From Fasciola hepatica (taxonomy: Eukaryota; Platyhelminthes; Trematoda; Plagiorchiida; Fasciolidae), in the NCBI GenBank assembly GCA_948099385.1, contig CANUEZ040000165.1:12501-76500 (forward strand): 64,000 bases of DNA. Reading direction: 5' to 3'. The notes under the pieces were generated by a model. It saw nothing but the letters and a program-made list of their open reading frames with translations, did not search any database and was not told the DNA's origin. The first letter of the stretch is position 1. Each line of letters opens with the position of its first letter. A program made the translations under genes and the position numbers. Shown here piece after piece: positions 36,796-47,043 of this stretch.

Positions 36796-37130
36796 CAGAA
36801 TTCCCGTTGATGGGCATCAGTCTTCTTACAAACCAGGGTGTTCGAGGAATAATGTGGTGGTGTGCGTAATCCATTAAATTTCAAAATACGTCAATGATAA
36901 GTGTGAATTAGTTAGATCTAACTTTCTGGATTGGACATCAGAGTTTCATAAGAGCTCTCATGGTCCTTGCTCCTCTAAAAACTAGAACATTTCAGTTGCC
37001 CCTAATAAATTACTTCATTTGTTACAGGACATCTTTTCAGAAGTAAGAAGTTTATAAAATTTGCAAGAAAAGTTTTGAAACATCCCGTATACAGAGTAAG
37101 TGTTTCTCAAGGTGACGCTATTTACCCGTA
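36796..37130 (+). mobile_element. LINE RT remnant
   Basis: Aligns by eye with 63546-64000: both begin with GAATTCCCGTTGATG, share a block around CCATTA-ATTTC-AAAT, and end in GAAACATCCCG. The shared part reads like RT motif A onward (LDI-x, then SWSLLL-x-KLE), with stops. It lacks about 170 bases present in the other copy. Confidence 0.5.
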
Positions 37131-38208
37131 TTTATATTCCGCACCTAACTTATCAAAGTAACTGTAGCCGGCTCAGCTCGTACATTCTTGCACACCAGTT
37201 GGGTTGTTTTGGCTCGGTCACTGAAGTCGCTGTTTGCTTCAGATGAATTCACCGAAAATCGTTCACACATCCCGAACTTTTGTGGGAAAATTGTTCTTCA
37301 CACTTGCATTTCGCAGAAGACTATAGCGCCATCAACTGGTTTATGGCACGTGTAAACCATATGAAACATCTCGATGTAACTTAACAAAATAGTTTGCACT
37401 CGTGTTTATGCATTGGAGATCATGTTGGAAAAGTGCTTCGCACGTCATTTCAAATTTGTAGACTGTGACTTTTCAATGATCAGCAAAGGGGTCATTTATT
37501 CCTTCGTTATTGTTCTAAACCGTCATCCCATTATTTCTGTTGTCAGTCTTGTTTTTGTCACAGTAACAAAAATAGAATATCTATTTTAATTGCATAAAAG
37601 ATCATCGCTAACCGTTCATGCTCATTACACACAGATTTTCTCTTCAGTGGGTTTTAGACGTTGACCCAATTCAAATTTTGGTTACCTCGTTTGAAATTAT
37701 TTTACTGCTCCCATTATTCTTCTTCTTCGTGTTTCAGCAAAAAAAGGTTGAAGTTTTTCCTAAACCACTAATATATCGTCCAATTATCGGCTCTAACAGC
37801 AGAATATATTTTTGTTGTACTCTCTCAAGGGCCGAAAATCACCGTCACAATGTGTTCAGCCCCGTGTAATATTTATAAGTACAAAAAGGGTACTATGAAG
37901 AAGATAGGAAGGAAAAGCAAACTGCATATTTTCGGTTGTTTCACTGCACGCATTTTCGTGATTTTCTGAAGGTTCTGTTCAATATACTTGGAACCCGAGA
38001 GTTTCCTTAGCAAGTTGCACAACGTTCGCAGCAGTGGTCTCAGTTCTGTGTTATATCCTTCGGAGCATCCATCCAACGACAATCCTCATCCCTTCAATTT
38101 CAACGAGGTAGTCCGGATACGTCAATTGGAATCGGTGCTGACGTCGACTTTTCGTAGCCGTACACCAAGTTATACTACGACTAATATGTATGTAACATAT
38201 AATAATAT
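37131..38208. other. No recognisable gene
   Basis: An 83-residue hydrophobic frame (37618-37869) is present without motifs. Confidence 0.5.

Positions 38209-38247
<39 letters not shown>
38209..38247. repeat. (AT)n microsatellite
   Basis: AT dinucleotide tract with one ATACAT interruption. Ile/Tyr-rich frames across it are artefacts. Confidence 0.93.
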
Positions 38248-38402
38248 GGGAATGCCCAGGAAGTGCAGGTCGCATTCTGAGTAATGGATAGGAATACGTG
38301 ATGGGTGTGGAGGCGGTGGGGAGGGAGTATTTCTGTCAGGGTCCGGCCATCCAAGCCCTATGCACGACGATGAACCTCATTGTTGCTCACACGGTTTTCC
38401 GA

Positions 38403-38594
38403 TTAGACACGAGCAATACTCCAAAGACATGAGTGGCTGATTACGGAAAATAGTCGAGCATCCTCAACGCGGAACAGCCATGATTTCCAGTCGAAGAATA
38501 AAGCACTGAGTGCCGTGGGAAAATAGACCCGTTCTTTCAATGAGAGACGGATTTCGTGGCCGGACCACAAATGGAGCGGCCCGACGGAAGTCAA
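38403..38594 (-). pseudogene. RTE-type LINE: C-terminal fragment
   Basis: SLKERVYFPTALSALFF, then RVEDARLFSVISHSCLWSIARV, match the C-terminal KxRVYxAxVRxVLLYGCETWPLRxEDxRRLxVFDHRCLRxIAR block of RTE-type ORF2. Confidence 0.72.
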
Positions 38595-38842
38595 TCTGAC
38601 TTCCTCAGTTCGTGATCTGATCTCCTCTCCAACACCACCTCCAGCTGCAACTTAGCAATTAATCAATTCTAACTGCTCAACACAAAGACACATGCTCCCT
38701 CCAGTCTTGCCAAGGTATTTTACACTAAAGCAGACCTAAGTACATGCCCCATCTGGATACTTAGATCATCACTGGATTCAGAATGTGTTGCATTAACTGT
38801 TTGTTACTACCCAGCAAGACGATAACATTAGCGAATTCTGAG

Positions 38843-39109
38843 TCAGAATTGCAGTATCCTGGGGGAGTTCCCACCCACTTTCCAGAAGACCTGACGAGTT
38901 CTTTTGAACATCTGTGGTAGATCTGAAGAGGCGGATATAGAGAAACCGTTTTCTAATCTACCGATGATGAGAAGAAGGGACAAAAGCTGTTCATAGTCCA
39001 TAACTAGACCTGAGATATGACGATACAACCATCGGATGATCGACACGTACTTCTCAGGGACTTCGGTTCTAAAGATAGCTTCACAACGGGACCCTATCAA
39101 CAAACACAA
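38843..39109 (-). pseudogene. RTE-type LINE: post-motif-A fragment
   Basis: VPEKYVSIIRWLYRHISGLV matches the conserved VPEKYV-x-LIKxLY-x-TxGRV block after motif A. The GVRQGCPLSP motif expected next is not recognisable. Confidence 0.7.
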
Positions 39110-39296
39110 AGCCCCTGTGAATATCTAGGACCACGATGATTGTTGACTTCCGGAAGAAAATGAGATGCCCCGGCTGCTGCCGGAGTGTTGAGATTTGATA
39201 GACACATCCATAACTGGTGTGAAACCCAGCCAGTACATCACAAGTCTCTCCCTCATGGGTGTGGCATAACGTGCGAAGTGGGCTAAGTGCGAGCAA
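39081..39296 (-). pseudogene. RTE-type LINE: RT motif A fragment, degraded
   Basis: AGFHTSYGCVYQISTLRQ, then IIVVLDIHRGFVFVDRVPL, correspond to QAGFRPGRGCxDQIFTLRQ and VFLDIxAAFDSVDR. The catalytic Asp of LDI is kept, but the AAFDSVDR segment is altered. Confidence 0.75.
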
Positions 39297-39429
39297 CTGC
39301 TACACTGTCTGGATCAGGTTTGTACCTCGCAGGCTGCAGCAGTCTCTGAACGAGCCCTTCTTGAGGTTTACGACTGTATGGACTGACTCACTGTCGATCG
39401 ACAGCCAAGTGCCGTTAGCAGTCAGCATG

Positions 39430-39720
39430 TCTACGAGTTTCCAAAATCCAGGTGAATCCGTGAGTGAAAGACTTCACGAACAACAGGATAATGGGTCGAT
39501 AAGATGAGGAAGGTTTGCTGTCAAGTGGTGGTTGGCTGTATCACCAACGAGCCAATCAGAAGAGACGCTACCGGAGGTGAGCTAGAACCCAATAATTTAT
39601 AATGCAACGATTGGTAATAATGACTCGTGCATCGTACATGAACTGTGTATTTTCTGTAAATAAAATTAAGTGGTTTGAAGCCAGAAGTGTCTTCTCAAAA
39701 GAGCTAGCGGGCAACTACAG
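39430..39720 (+). repeat. LTR-like insertion inside the RTE LINE
   Basis: Has GAGCCAATCAG at 39550-39560, an AT-rich site, TGTAAATAAAATTAAG, and a block TGGTTTGAAGCCAGAAG similar to the 31850-31930 sequence. Position between two parts of the same LINE shows it (or a larger unit including it) inserted there. Exact edges and target duplication could not be set. Confidence 0.5.
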
Positions 39721-40103
39721 AACAAACTTGGGGATGATGATTTATTTCCTCCCAAGAATGAGGGGACCCTTTCTGAATTCCAAACTTCTGAGAACAAGAT
39801 ATGAAGTTCTCTGACAATCTGTACCCCAACATCTTTAGACAAAGCCGGAGGAAGGCCATTCGAACCAGGAGCATTGTCACATCCTGAGTCATGGCTGACT
39901 TCACGTTTCTGGGCACCAGTTGGTGGAAACGTTGAAAGGTGCCACGGGAAGTGTACCGAGAACCAGTTCTTGGCAGAAGCCAGTGCAGGAAAGGAGCAGC
40001 GGAGGGGCAGGTGAACGGTTCTAAAGTGCTCAGACCGACTTTGGAGACGCGGCACTTGATTGTAAATTGGAGAACCATGGACATCACAAATCGTTTCGCT
40101 CAC
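39666..40103 (-). pseudogene. RTE-type LINE: RT fingers fragment
   Basis: Contains NAPGSNGLPPALSKDVGVQI, then VRELHILFSEVWNSERVPSF, matching the APGPDGLPPALFKDGG and LV-REL-x-VWE-x-E-VPSxW blocks. The overlapping frame 39704-40087 is a shadow. It is cut off at about 39720 by unrelated sequence. Confidence 0.75.
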
Positions 40104-41936
40104 ATTTGGCTGTTTTATACCGGTGAGACGGAATAGGCCGAAATGCTAGTGGGAGTTACCCACTGCCGCTGTGTATTCGTCTCAGACGCACGTTGCAACC
40201 ACCATATCTAGTGGTGCCCACTTGAGCTTGTGTTACCGCTTCAAAGTGAGGCGCGTACTATTGTACTGTCTTCCAGCCGGGATCAACCATTATGCTCCCT
40301 GAAGACTCAGACAATTCGCAGAAATCTAGGATCTCATGACGCGACAAGTCATAATACAGCTCGTCAAGCAAAAATAAAACAGAGCATTTTTAATGTGGCC
40401 AGTGCTGATCGAAGGTGTTGGTTGTGGCTGCCGCTAACGTTTTAGCTAGCGTGTTTTGAAAGTCAAACAGACTAGCTGTTTGATTTAGTTAGTCGTAATG
40501 TAAGTGGCATTTTATCATGTATTTGAGGTTATCACAGAAGCACACGGGCAACTTGCCGTACACCAAAGCTTTATCTGAGTTCACGCAGAAAGTCCAGTAT
40601 GATGGTCAATCTTGGATGCAACCCTTCCCCCGGCCTGCCGTAGCTTACTGAGTTGTGGTTGATCTCGGTCCATGGCTAGATCGAAGATAGGAGGAGCCAG
40701 GTAGTAACTGAAGCATCTGAAGATTGTACTGGCGAGTAGTAAGTGCACATGGCTAGGCGTCTCTTCCCGAATTTCAAACTACATGAATTCAGCTCAAAAG
40801 AGCCTTCCAGGTGTATTTCATTTGATGACATCCGACGTACTCGAGCAATTATATTCTGTGCCAAGAACACAATATCAGGCAGGTTTGTTCCATGTAGGAT
40901 TCATGCACGCCCTCATAGAAATCGTATTTGACTGCTTATGGACTATAGTCAATGGATGCCGGAGCTGTTACACCAAAAACCTGAGGCACTGCAGCTGGCA
41001 AAAGAGGCCAGGACTCCCACTAGACAAATATTACGTAAAACAGGATCGGGTAAGATGAACGGTGGATGAAAGATTGATTACGTGCAGTACGCGACTGTTC
41101 AGAAAACATTAGTGTAATAAGCTCTTGCAAGCCTCAAGTTGCATTCATGTAGACAATTTAGGTGTTCTGGGCTGTTTTACTACACAGTCGACCTGTCAGT
41201 TTACTAATAGTGTGATTTTATTACGCTTGTCATTCTACGTTAAATGAGATTAAAAAATAAGCAGTATATGACGGTTTCAAATAGTTCCGAGGATTGTCAG
41301 TACCAGCCCCAATACTGGGTTTTCTAGTTAAACATAACTAATTGCGAAAGTAACTTTGGTTGAGCAGAACCGGAAGGATCAGGTGAGGAGACTCATGGCC
41401 ACTTGTCTGATAATTAGTATATGTATGATAATCCTTTTAGCACCCGGGAACTGAACTTAACTTTAGTTAACAAGATGGAAATCGGTTTTCAGCAAAGCTC
41501 CGAACGACCTTCTCAGCACGACTTTCTTCAGCAGAATTTCCCCTTGCTTTCTCAGTGTAAACGTTTATTGAAACTGGACAAGGAAATTCCTCTTTCCATA
41601 TCGAGAAGCTCAGTTAATCTGGCTTAGTCCAGATCCCATGCTTTCTACCTTTACTTGTCTTGTATTCGCCAAAAAATTGCTTGTTTACCACGCTCTTTCA
41701 CAACTAAATTCCAAGCAGATCACCACCCCGCCGCTTCCTCATCCGCGTGATTATTGGTTTGTACAGTTCTATTGTGTCACACAATTTTAGCCTTGTTTTT
41801 ATGACAGATGTCCATTGACCTTGGTTTTCATTTGTCTGTTTGTTGGACTTGTTCGATTTTATCGCTTACGTTCACTTTCTCACCGGTTTTACAATGACCC
41901 ACTGGTATCTACGATCCGTTCTGAAATTACCTCATA
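40104..41936. other. No recognisable gene
   Basis: The first few hundred bases may be more decayed LINE. A 91-residue frame (40783-41058) has no motif. Confidence 0.45.
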
Positions 41937-42246
41937 ATTTGTTTTGCTGACTGTCCTTCGGACTCCACCTTTCACGCACAAACCTCAGGTCATCCGACCA
42001 ACCTGCACTCGGAAGCACGAGACTCGAGTTTCGCTCTTGTTAGAGCGGGGTTGCGCAGTGGTAACACACACGCCTTCGAGGTGGAAGGGCCCGGGTTCAA
42101 ACCCTGGGTGTGACAGAGGATATGCACCACTGACGAGCTCTAACAAGAGCGAAACTCGAGTCTGGTGCTTCCGAGTGCAGGTTGGTCGGATGACCTGAGG
42201 TTTGTGCGTGAAAGGTGGAGTCCGAAGGACGGTCACCAAAACAAAT
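41937..42246 (+). repeat. tRNA-headed hairpin element with 110-bp inverted arms
   Basis: Arms 41937-42046 and 42137-42246 are reverse complements with about 3 mismatches in 110. The 90-base loop holds a tRNA-like head on the + strand: A box TTGCGCAGTGG, then GCCTTCGAGG, then B box GGTTCAAACCC. A Pol III transcript from this head would run into the right arm; transcription from outside would produce a near-perfect 110-bp duplex RNA. Head and arms recur, more diverged, at 22210-22690. Frames here on both strands are by-products of the palindrome. SINE-like by head, foldback/MITE-like by arms. Confidence 0.92.
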
Positions 42247-44895
42247 ATTCATAAATCCCACACACTACTCGCAAGTAAGTGCCCGACTGTACGTCATAAT
42301 TGTCTGGGTAACTTGACAAGGCCCAAATGTTTGGACGTTATTATCTTCCTCATTCTGTCTGCCTTTTCTGTGTTAGGGACTGAACTTGGCCATCCCTCTA
42401 TGATCATGCATTCTGTCGTAATCATGTTATTCCGTTTTTGCTCTTTGCCACGTTTATGTGTCCCCTCGGACCATTACTTCTCTTCTGACCGTTGATTGGT
42501 CAAAGTGCTCCCCCCCAATAAATAATGACCTACTTCGTAAACCACTTGACTCACCCTTGCATTGCCATCTGAATTGTTTCCAGTCTATTGCTGCCTGGAC
42601 TTAAAGCTTTTGTTGACTGTATTGATTCTGTGGTTGATTTTCCCAAAATTTGAGATTTGTTTTTATTGTTTGATTACCTGTTCTATAGTGCAAGTAGTAA
42701 ATCAGGCTTGTGTTCTCTGCCTTGGGGCTCGTTTATCTGTAAGTCAATCAGTTACTGGAAGACAATCCTGTATACGCCGAGTTAGCGGGGTTTCATAAAG
42801 TACAGCTAGATCGATAGTGCAAGGAATTACTAATTTCGTACCCAACTTTAAAAGATTGAAGATTTGAAACTCACTTGTTTGTTTGTATAGGAAACCTTCC
42901 GTAGTCCTAATGAGATTTGTCTTTCACAGCTTCAGTATTATGAGACACCTGTCATTTCATTAGGTCACATCGGAAAATCCTAAATTGAGCATTGGACAAG
43001 AATTATGAGGTTCTCTAATTATGCTGGACAAACGGACAGGGCTGAATAAACCAAACCACGACTGAGAGGGACGAGAATTTGTTCCTCGAGGCTACCGTTT
43101 GTCAACTTAGTAGCTATTTTGCTTCCAAAGCCTGGAAAAAGTAGACCACGGGAATTGCATAATTAAACCAAATCAGTCAGAACACGAAAATCTGATGGAA
43201 CAGTGACAAGAGCACACGCGGTACAAACGGACTCTCTTAAGTTGATCAGTAATACAAGAATCTTATTTGTACTGGCTGTGGTGAATTATGTGAGCAAAAT
43301 GATTTCATAGTAAATCAAAATTTACTCCAGAAAAACTTTGTTTTAAGTTCTTCCTTTTAACTGACGGGAATCATTTACGGGAGTGGTAAGCTGATTTTCT
43401 CATAAAGACTAGGTTAGACGTTGATCGGTTTTTCAGAGCAGTGAAACCGCTGACAGTACGAAACAGATCAGCAGACCAGCTGGCCAGGGGGACAAAGATG
43501 CGTGAGGGAGCCAAGTGAGGTGGGCAGTGGAAATGAGGTGAGTGATGCTTGTTTCGAAATTTTAACGCGGTTGTTTAATGCACTTTTGGGATGGAAAAAT
43601 TATGCAGAGATGGGATGAAAACTTGAGGAATATTCCATTCGCAGGGTTTTCCAACATACGTGATCGTACATTCCTCGTTTTACCAGAATGGTCGGATCAG
43701 ACAGCAAATCACAATGAGGAAGCTGTTCGTAAGAAAAACACGGCTAGCAGACCGATAGATCGTTCGTGGTAAAGGACTTTTTGCAGACGAGACCATCTGA
43801 ACTGGACGGAAGTTGTTCTCCATTGAAGTTCTTGATTCGGTACTGGGAAAGTTGAGACTTCTGAGCAGATTTAACTACAAAGGAAAAATGGTTGAAACTT
43901 GGCTAGTTTTCCTGAATCTACCAATGCATCTGGATGCAAAAAGAAAAGAACGTTTATATACTCGAGACCTTCTTGCTTTCACCCATTAGATATGTCTGAT
44001 TGCACCTTTTCCTTATAAAGCTGCGTAATACAACAACTAAGCCCTACCTTGAAAGGCAATTAATACCTAATTGAATTTAACTGGAAATCGCCTCCAGCTT
44101 CATCTACAGGAGCTCTGCTTTGTCCATCTCGACCCCAGCGAACATTTTGACCGTGGTTTTAAACAAGAAATGAACTGCCCAGTTGTTTTCTCAATGGACT
44201 TATAGGAGAGAAACTATTATCAACCCGAGAACGAGTTCAATGTATTCTCAAAGAGATAAAACAACAAAATCCCCTCTGTCAATTGGACAGAAGTGGCTAA
44301 AGGAGGCCATCAGACTAGGAATTTATCCTTCATCTATCATGGCAGTGAAACAGCATCTCAATGATTAATATCTGATGGCTGTAATACAGCAGAATTAGGG
44401 CTAAGACCAATTCAAGCACTTGTGGTAAGAGGAATTGTGACGAAGTTTAAGTGAACGGAAATGTTTTGTTTTTTGATTTCAGTAAAACACATGCAGCCAG
44501 ACAAACAACCAATAGACAAAATCAAGCATCAGACCAAACAGTAGAGAAAACATATCCCTAACGGGTTTCGGAAACTGCTTGTTTTTTTGACGATCCATGC
44601 CACTGCAGGTTTTCCGTTTCCAACAAAAGTATTCGATGAAGTCACTGGTGGTTGTGGTGTTACACCAACATTTTATGTCTTGAGGTCGCCTAAAAATTCC
44701 ACACGCTCATTTCATTATCGAAAATTTGTTGTCCGTGGAATTGTCACCTCCTGAAATAATCAGTCTGACAATTCCTTAGAATATCGGGTTACATATCTGA
44801 GGATGGATTCAAGCATTCGGTAAACCACAGATAAATTAGGGAACCGCCAAAACAGAAATAATCGTAAGCTCCGAACCGGTGTAATAGCAACTTAC
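42247..44895. other. No confident gene; candidate location of the missing carbonic anhydrase 3' exon
   Basis: The carbonic anhydrase exon at 44896 ends at a good donor, so at least one further exon should lie to the left on the minus strand. I searched by eye for the N-x-RPxQ-type C-terminal motif and did not find it. Short plus frames (42202-42495, 43578-43772, 44183-44368) have no motif. The exon may lie beyond this stretch. Confidence 0.4.
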
Positions 44896-45234
44896 CTGTT
44901 CACTTGAAACAGGAACTACCTTGGTAAATATTGTCCAAATAACGTTTGGTGTGCACGGTGGAGTAGTAAGAGAACCGGCATACCGATAATAGGATGCAGG
45001 ATTCACCAAACTGAGCAGGTCTGTGAGGTTGAATGCCGTGATATTCACTGAAGTTTGGGTCTTCACATTTCCTAGAATGGTTTCTAACCCACCCGTAGCA
45101 TTGAGCATTGTCACTGTTGCCAAAACGGTTGACATATGTTGACCCCAGAAACCCAGAACGGCAAGACCGAAGGGGCTTGTGGAAGCTTCAGAATAGGTCC
45201 GGTACATCTTACAGTTATAGTTCACAAGATGGGC
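44896..45234 (-). CDS. Carbonic anhydrase exon 4 (third zinc ligand, substrate pocket)
   Basis: Acceptor TTTTTACAG. It starts AHLVNYNCK: His160 is the third zinc ligand, but the common VHWN reads VNYN. It continues with [10 protein letters not shown] and [19 protein letters not shown] (Thr pocket and disulfide Cys252), then VVPVSSEQ. Donor CAG-GTAAGT at 44895, phase 0. Intron 3 is only 184 bases. Confidence 0.92.
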
Positions 45235-47043
45235 CTGTAAAAATCATGGGATGTAGAATTTTATTGGCGAGTATTAGTGAATGATGTCGTTAATCGAAGT
45301 TGTCCCCTCCAGAAATCACGAAGATCATACATTTTCACACCTCTGAGATTCAAACACGATTCCAGCTCTGCCACTAGGTGACAAAATTATCAAAATAACT
45401 GCTCATACGGTAACTTACCTCTAAGGAGTATTGTTTCCCGTCTATGATATGTTCGGAACCGTTGATACTGTCTGAGCCCCAGTGAAAATGTAGCTGTTTG
45501 GCACAGAAGTCGCCCTCAGCCTCACCATGCAGGGACACTCTCCAGAGATTGTCTGGAAATGTTACCTGAACTGAAATCAAGTGTTTAAGCAGTGACAACA
45601 CTGAAACCGTTCTCTTGTGCTCTGAAACGGCGCATATGAAATATACTGATACTAGCTGTTTTTAAGCCGGGTCGACAGGAGTTACTGCCGCTTGTTCAGG
45701 TCTATTAATATGTATTCATTAATTCTGTCTGACAGTGTGTACCTAATAAGAATACACCGTGAATCAGCACTAGGCAAAACACCAAAAATAAAATTACAAT
45801 CGTCGAATGAGTGAACATTCACTCAAAATTATTCCCATATTTACTAATGCTGAGTGCACAGTACATTTTTACTCCAAGCCACTCAGTATTTTACATTCCC
45901 AACTCTGTTACTTTAGCCTAGATTTGATTTCTATAACACGGTTTCCACATCCACAGATCGGATGCCACGATATACAGTGTAATTTAGTTCCATTCTACAG
46001 AAACAAAACATGTACAGGTCTACTCAAATCTCATGCAGAGGGGAGCTTATAGTCATTTTTTCCCTCATGGATGACGGCACCAACAATCCACTATTTTGGG
46101 TTTGTGCTGCACAGAACCGGCTTTTGTTTCTACGGCAAACATAAAAAAGAAGTCGTATCCGTGAGCGGAAATGTTTTCAGCAACACCTATTGAGATGGGT
46201 AGTTTCTGTGCCGCACAATACACGACCTACATCAGCCATTAATCTAATGCACTCAGTAAAAAATTTTAACTCACCTGAATGTCCATTGTTCGCGACTGTG
46301 TAAGTCTGTTGTTCAAGGTTCGTACCATTCAACTGGATGGTGATCGGTTTCAAATTCAAGTCCAATTTTGTATCACTCGTTACGATATGGACAGGAGACT
46401 GCATGATGCCATCGCAATGGGGAAAATTCTCGGCCCATTTTTCCGGCTTTGTGTCGTTGTTTGTGTAGGACCATTCTGAATTGTTGCCAGTAAGTTGAAT
46501 GTAGTCATCGACACAGGTATAGACTCCGTTGTTAGCAAATAATAAACTGTAGTCACATAAGCTTTCGTAATAAAACAAGTGTGGATGGGATGATGAGCAT
46601 CACTCCTTTATTGTCTATCTTAGACAAAGCTCTCTGTTACCTTAAGTACCTCGAAACGTTCAAATAAACCAAAATGTAATTAGTGCTGTGAAATTCAACA
46701 CTTTCAATTGATGATCGTTCATGCTCCTAGACCAAGAATTATTCACTCCGGTTTTTTCTCTTCCGTGACAAAACCCGTAGTTGGGACATACTCAAAACAC
46801 AAAGGACCAACGAAATGAACGTGTGGACGAGCTATTTATGTTGATGCCAAAGCGGCTGAGATAAATGCGACTGACGGGTAAAAGGAACTGATAACAAGCA
46901 AACCCACAAAAAAAATTAGTGAATTGGTATTGAATTTGTTCCGCTTGTGAAATGCACTCTGTTTACTTACCACCGGAAGCACTGCCCAAAGACAGGTGTA
47001 TAAGAAGTCCAAAAGCAGAACAGAACAATGAGTTTGCATACAT
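44896..47043 (-). CDS. Secreted or membrane-anchored alpha-carbonic anhydrase (four exons seen, 3' end missing)
   Basis: Catalyses CO2 hydration to bicarbonate. Exons 47043-46971, 46523-46275, 45570-45419 and 45234-44896 join with phases 1, 1 and 0, giving 271 residues without a stop. Residues 1-23 look like a signal peptide. Zinc ligands are His135 and His137 (QLHFHWG) and His160 (EAHLV); proton-shuttle His106 (NNGHS), Glu147, Glu158 and TTPPC (Thr248) are present. Cys61 and Cys252 fit the conserved disulfide of extracellular family members, and six N-glycosylation sequons support secretion. About 40-50 C-terminal residues, and any GPI signal, lie in an unlocated exon. No disruption is seen, so this is probably a working host gene. 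Flatworm tegumental carbonic anhydrases are a known family; the location here is inference. Confidence 0.88.
45419..45570 (-). CDS. Carbonic anhydrase exon 3 (first two zinc ligands)
   Basis: The acceptor TTGATTTCAG is strong. Text: [34 protein letters not shown]. His135 and His137 are zinc ligands. Donor GAG-GTAAGT at 45418, phase 0. Joining to exon 2 restores the NNGHSVQV block seen in family members. Confidence 0.92.
46275..46523 (-). CDS. Carbonic anhydrase exon 2
   Basis: Includes [19 protein letters not shown] (the conserved QSP-x-I block with Cys61) and VANNGHS with proton-shuttle His106. The acceptor at 46525-46524 (GGAG, then TC) is chosen because its phase fits exon 1; its pyrimidine tract is weak. 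Donor CAG-GTGAGT at 46274, phase 1. Confidence 0.8.
46971..47043 (-). CDS. Carbonic anhydrase exon 1 (signal peptide)
   Basis: ATG at 47043 begins [20 protein letters not shown], a short polar start followed by a hydrophobic core and SAS-G, a good cleavage region. The exon ends GGTG with donor GTAAGT at 46970, phase 1. The frame is open upstream to 47145 with further Met codons, so the start could be earlier, but this Met places the hydrophobic core ideally. Confidence 0.65.

Larger units (their letters stand above)
38403..40103 (-). mobile_element. RTE-type LINE ruin, interrupted by an insertion
   Basis: Going leftwards on the minus strand: RT fingers (40103-39720), RT motif A region (39296-39081), the following RT segment (39109-38843) and the C-terminal domain (38594-38403), in three different frames. 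Order and text match RTE-like elements common in flatworms. About 480 bases separate the fingers from motif A where about 170 are expected; an LTR-like block lies in that gap. Confidence 0.75.

Noticed and set aside
38051..38284. Frames with Ile/Tyr runs on both strands
   Set aside because: Produced by the AT microsatellite.
41944..42239. Two 84-residue frames, one on each strand, with near-identical ends
   Set aside because: Identical protein ends arise from the 110-bp inverted arms and not from coding selection.
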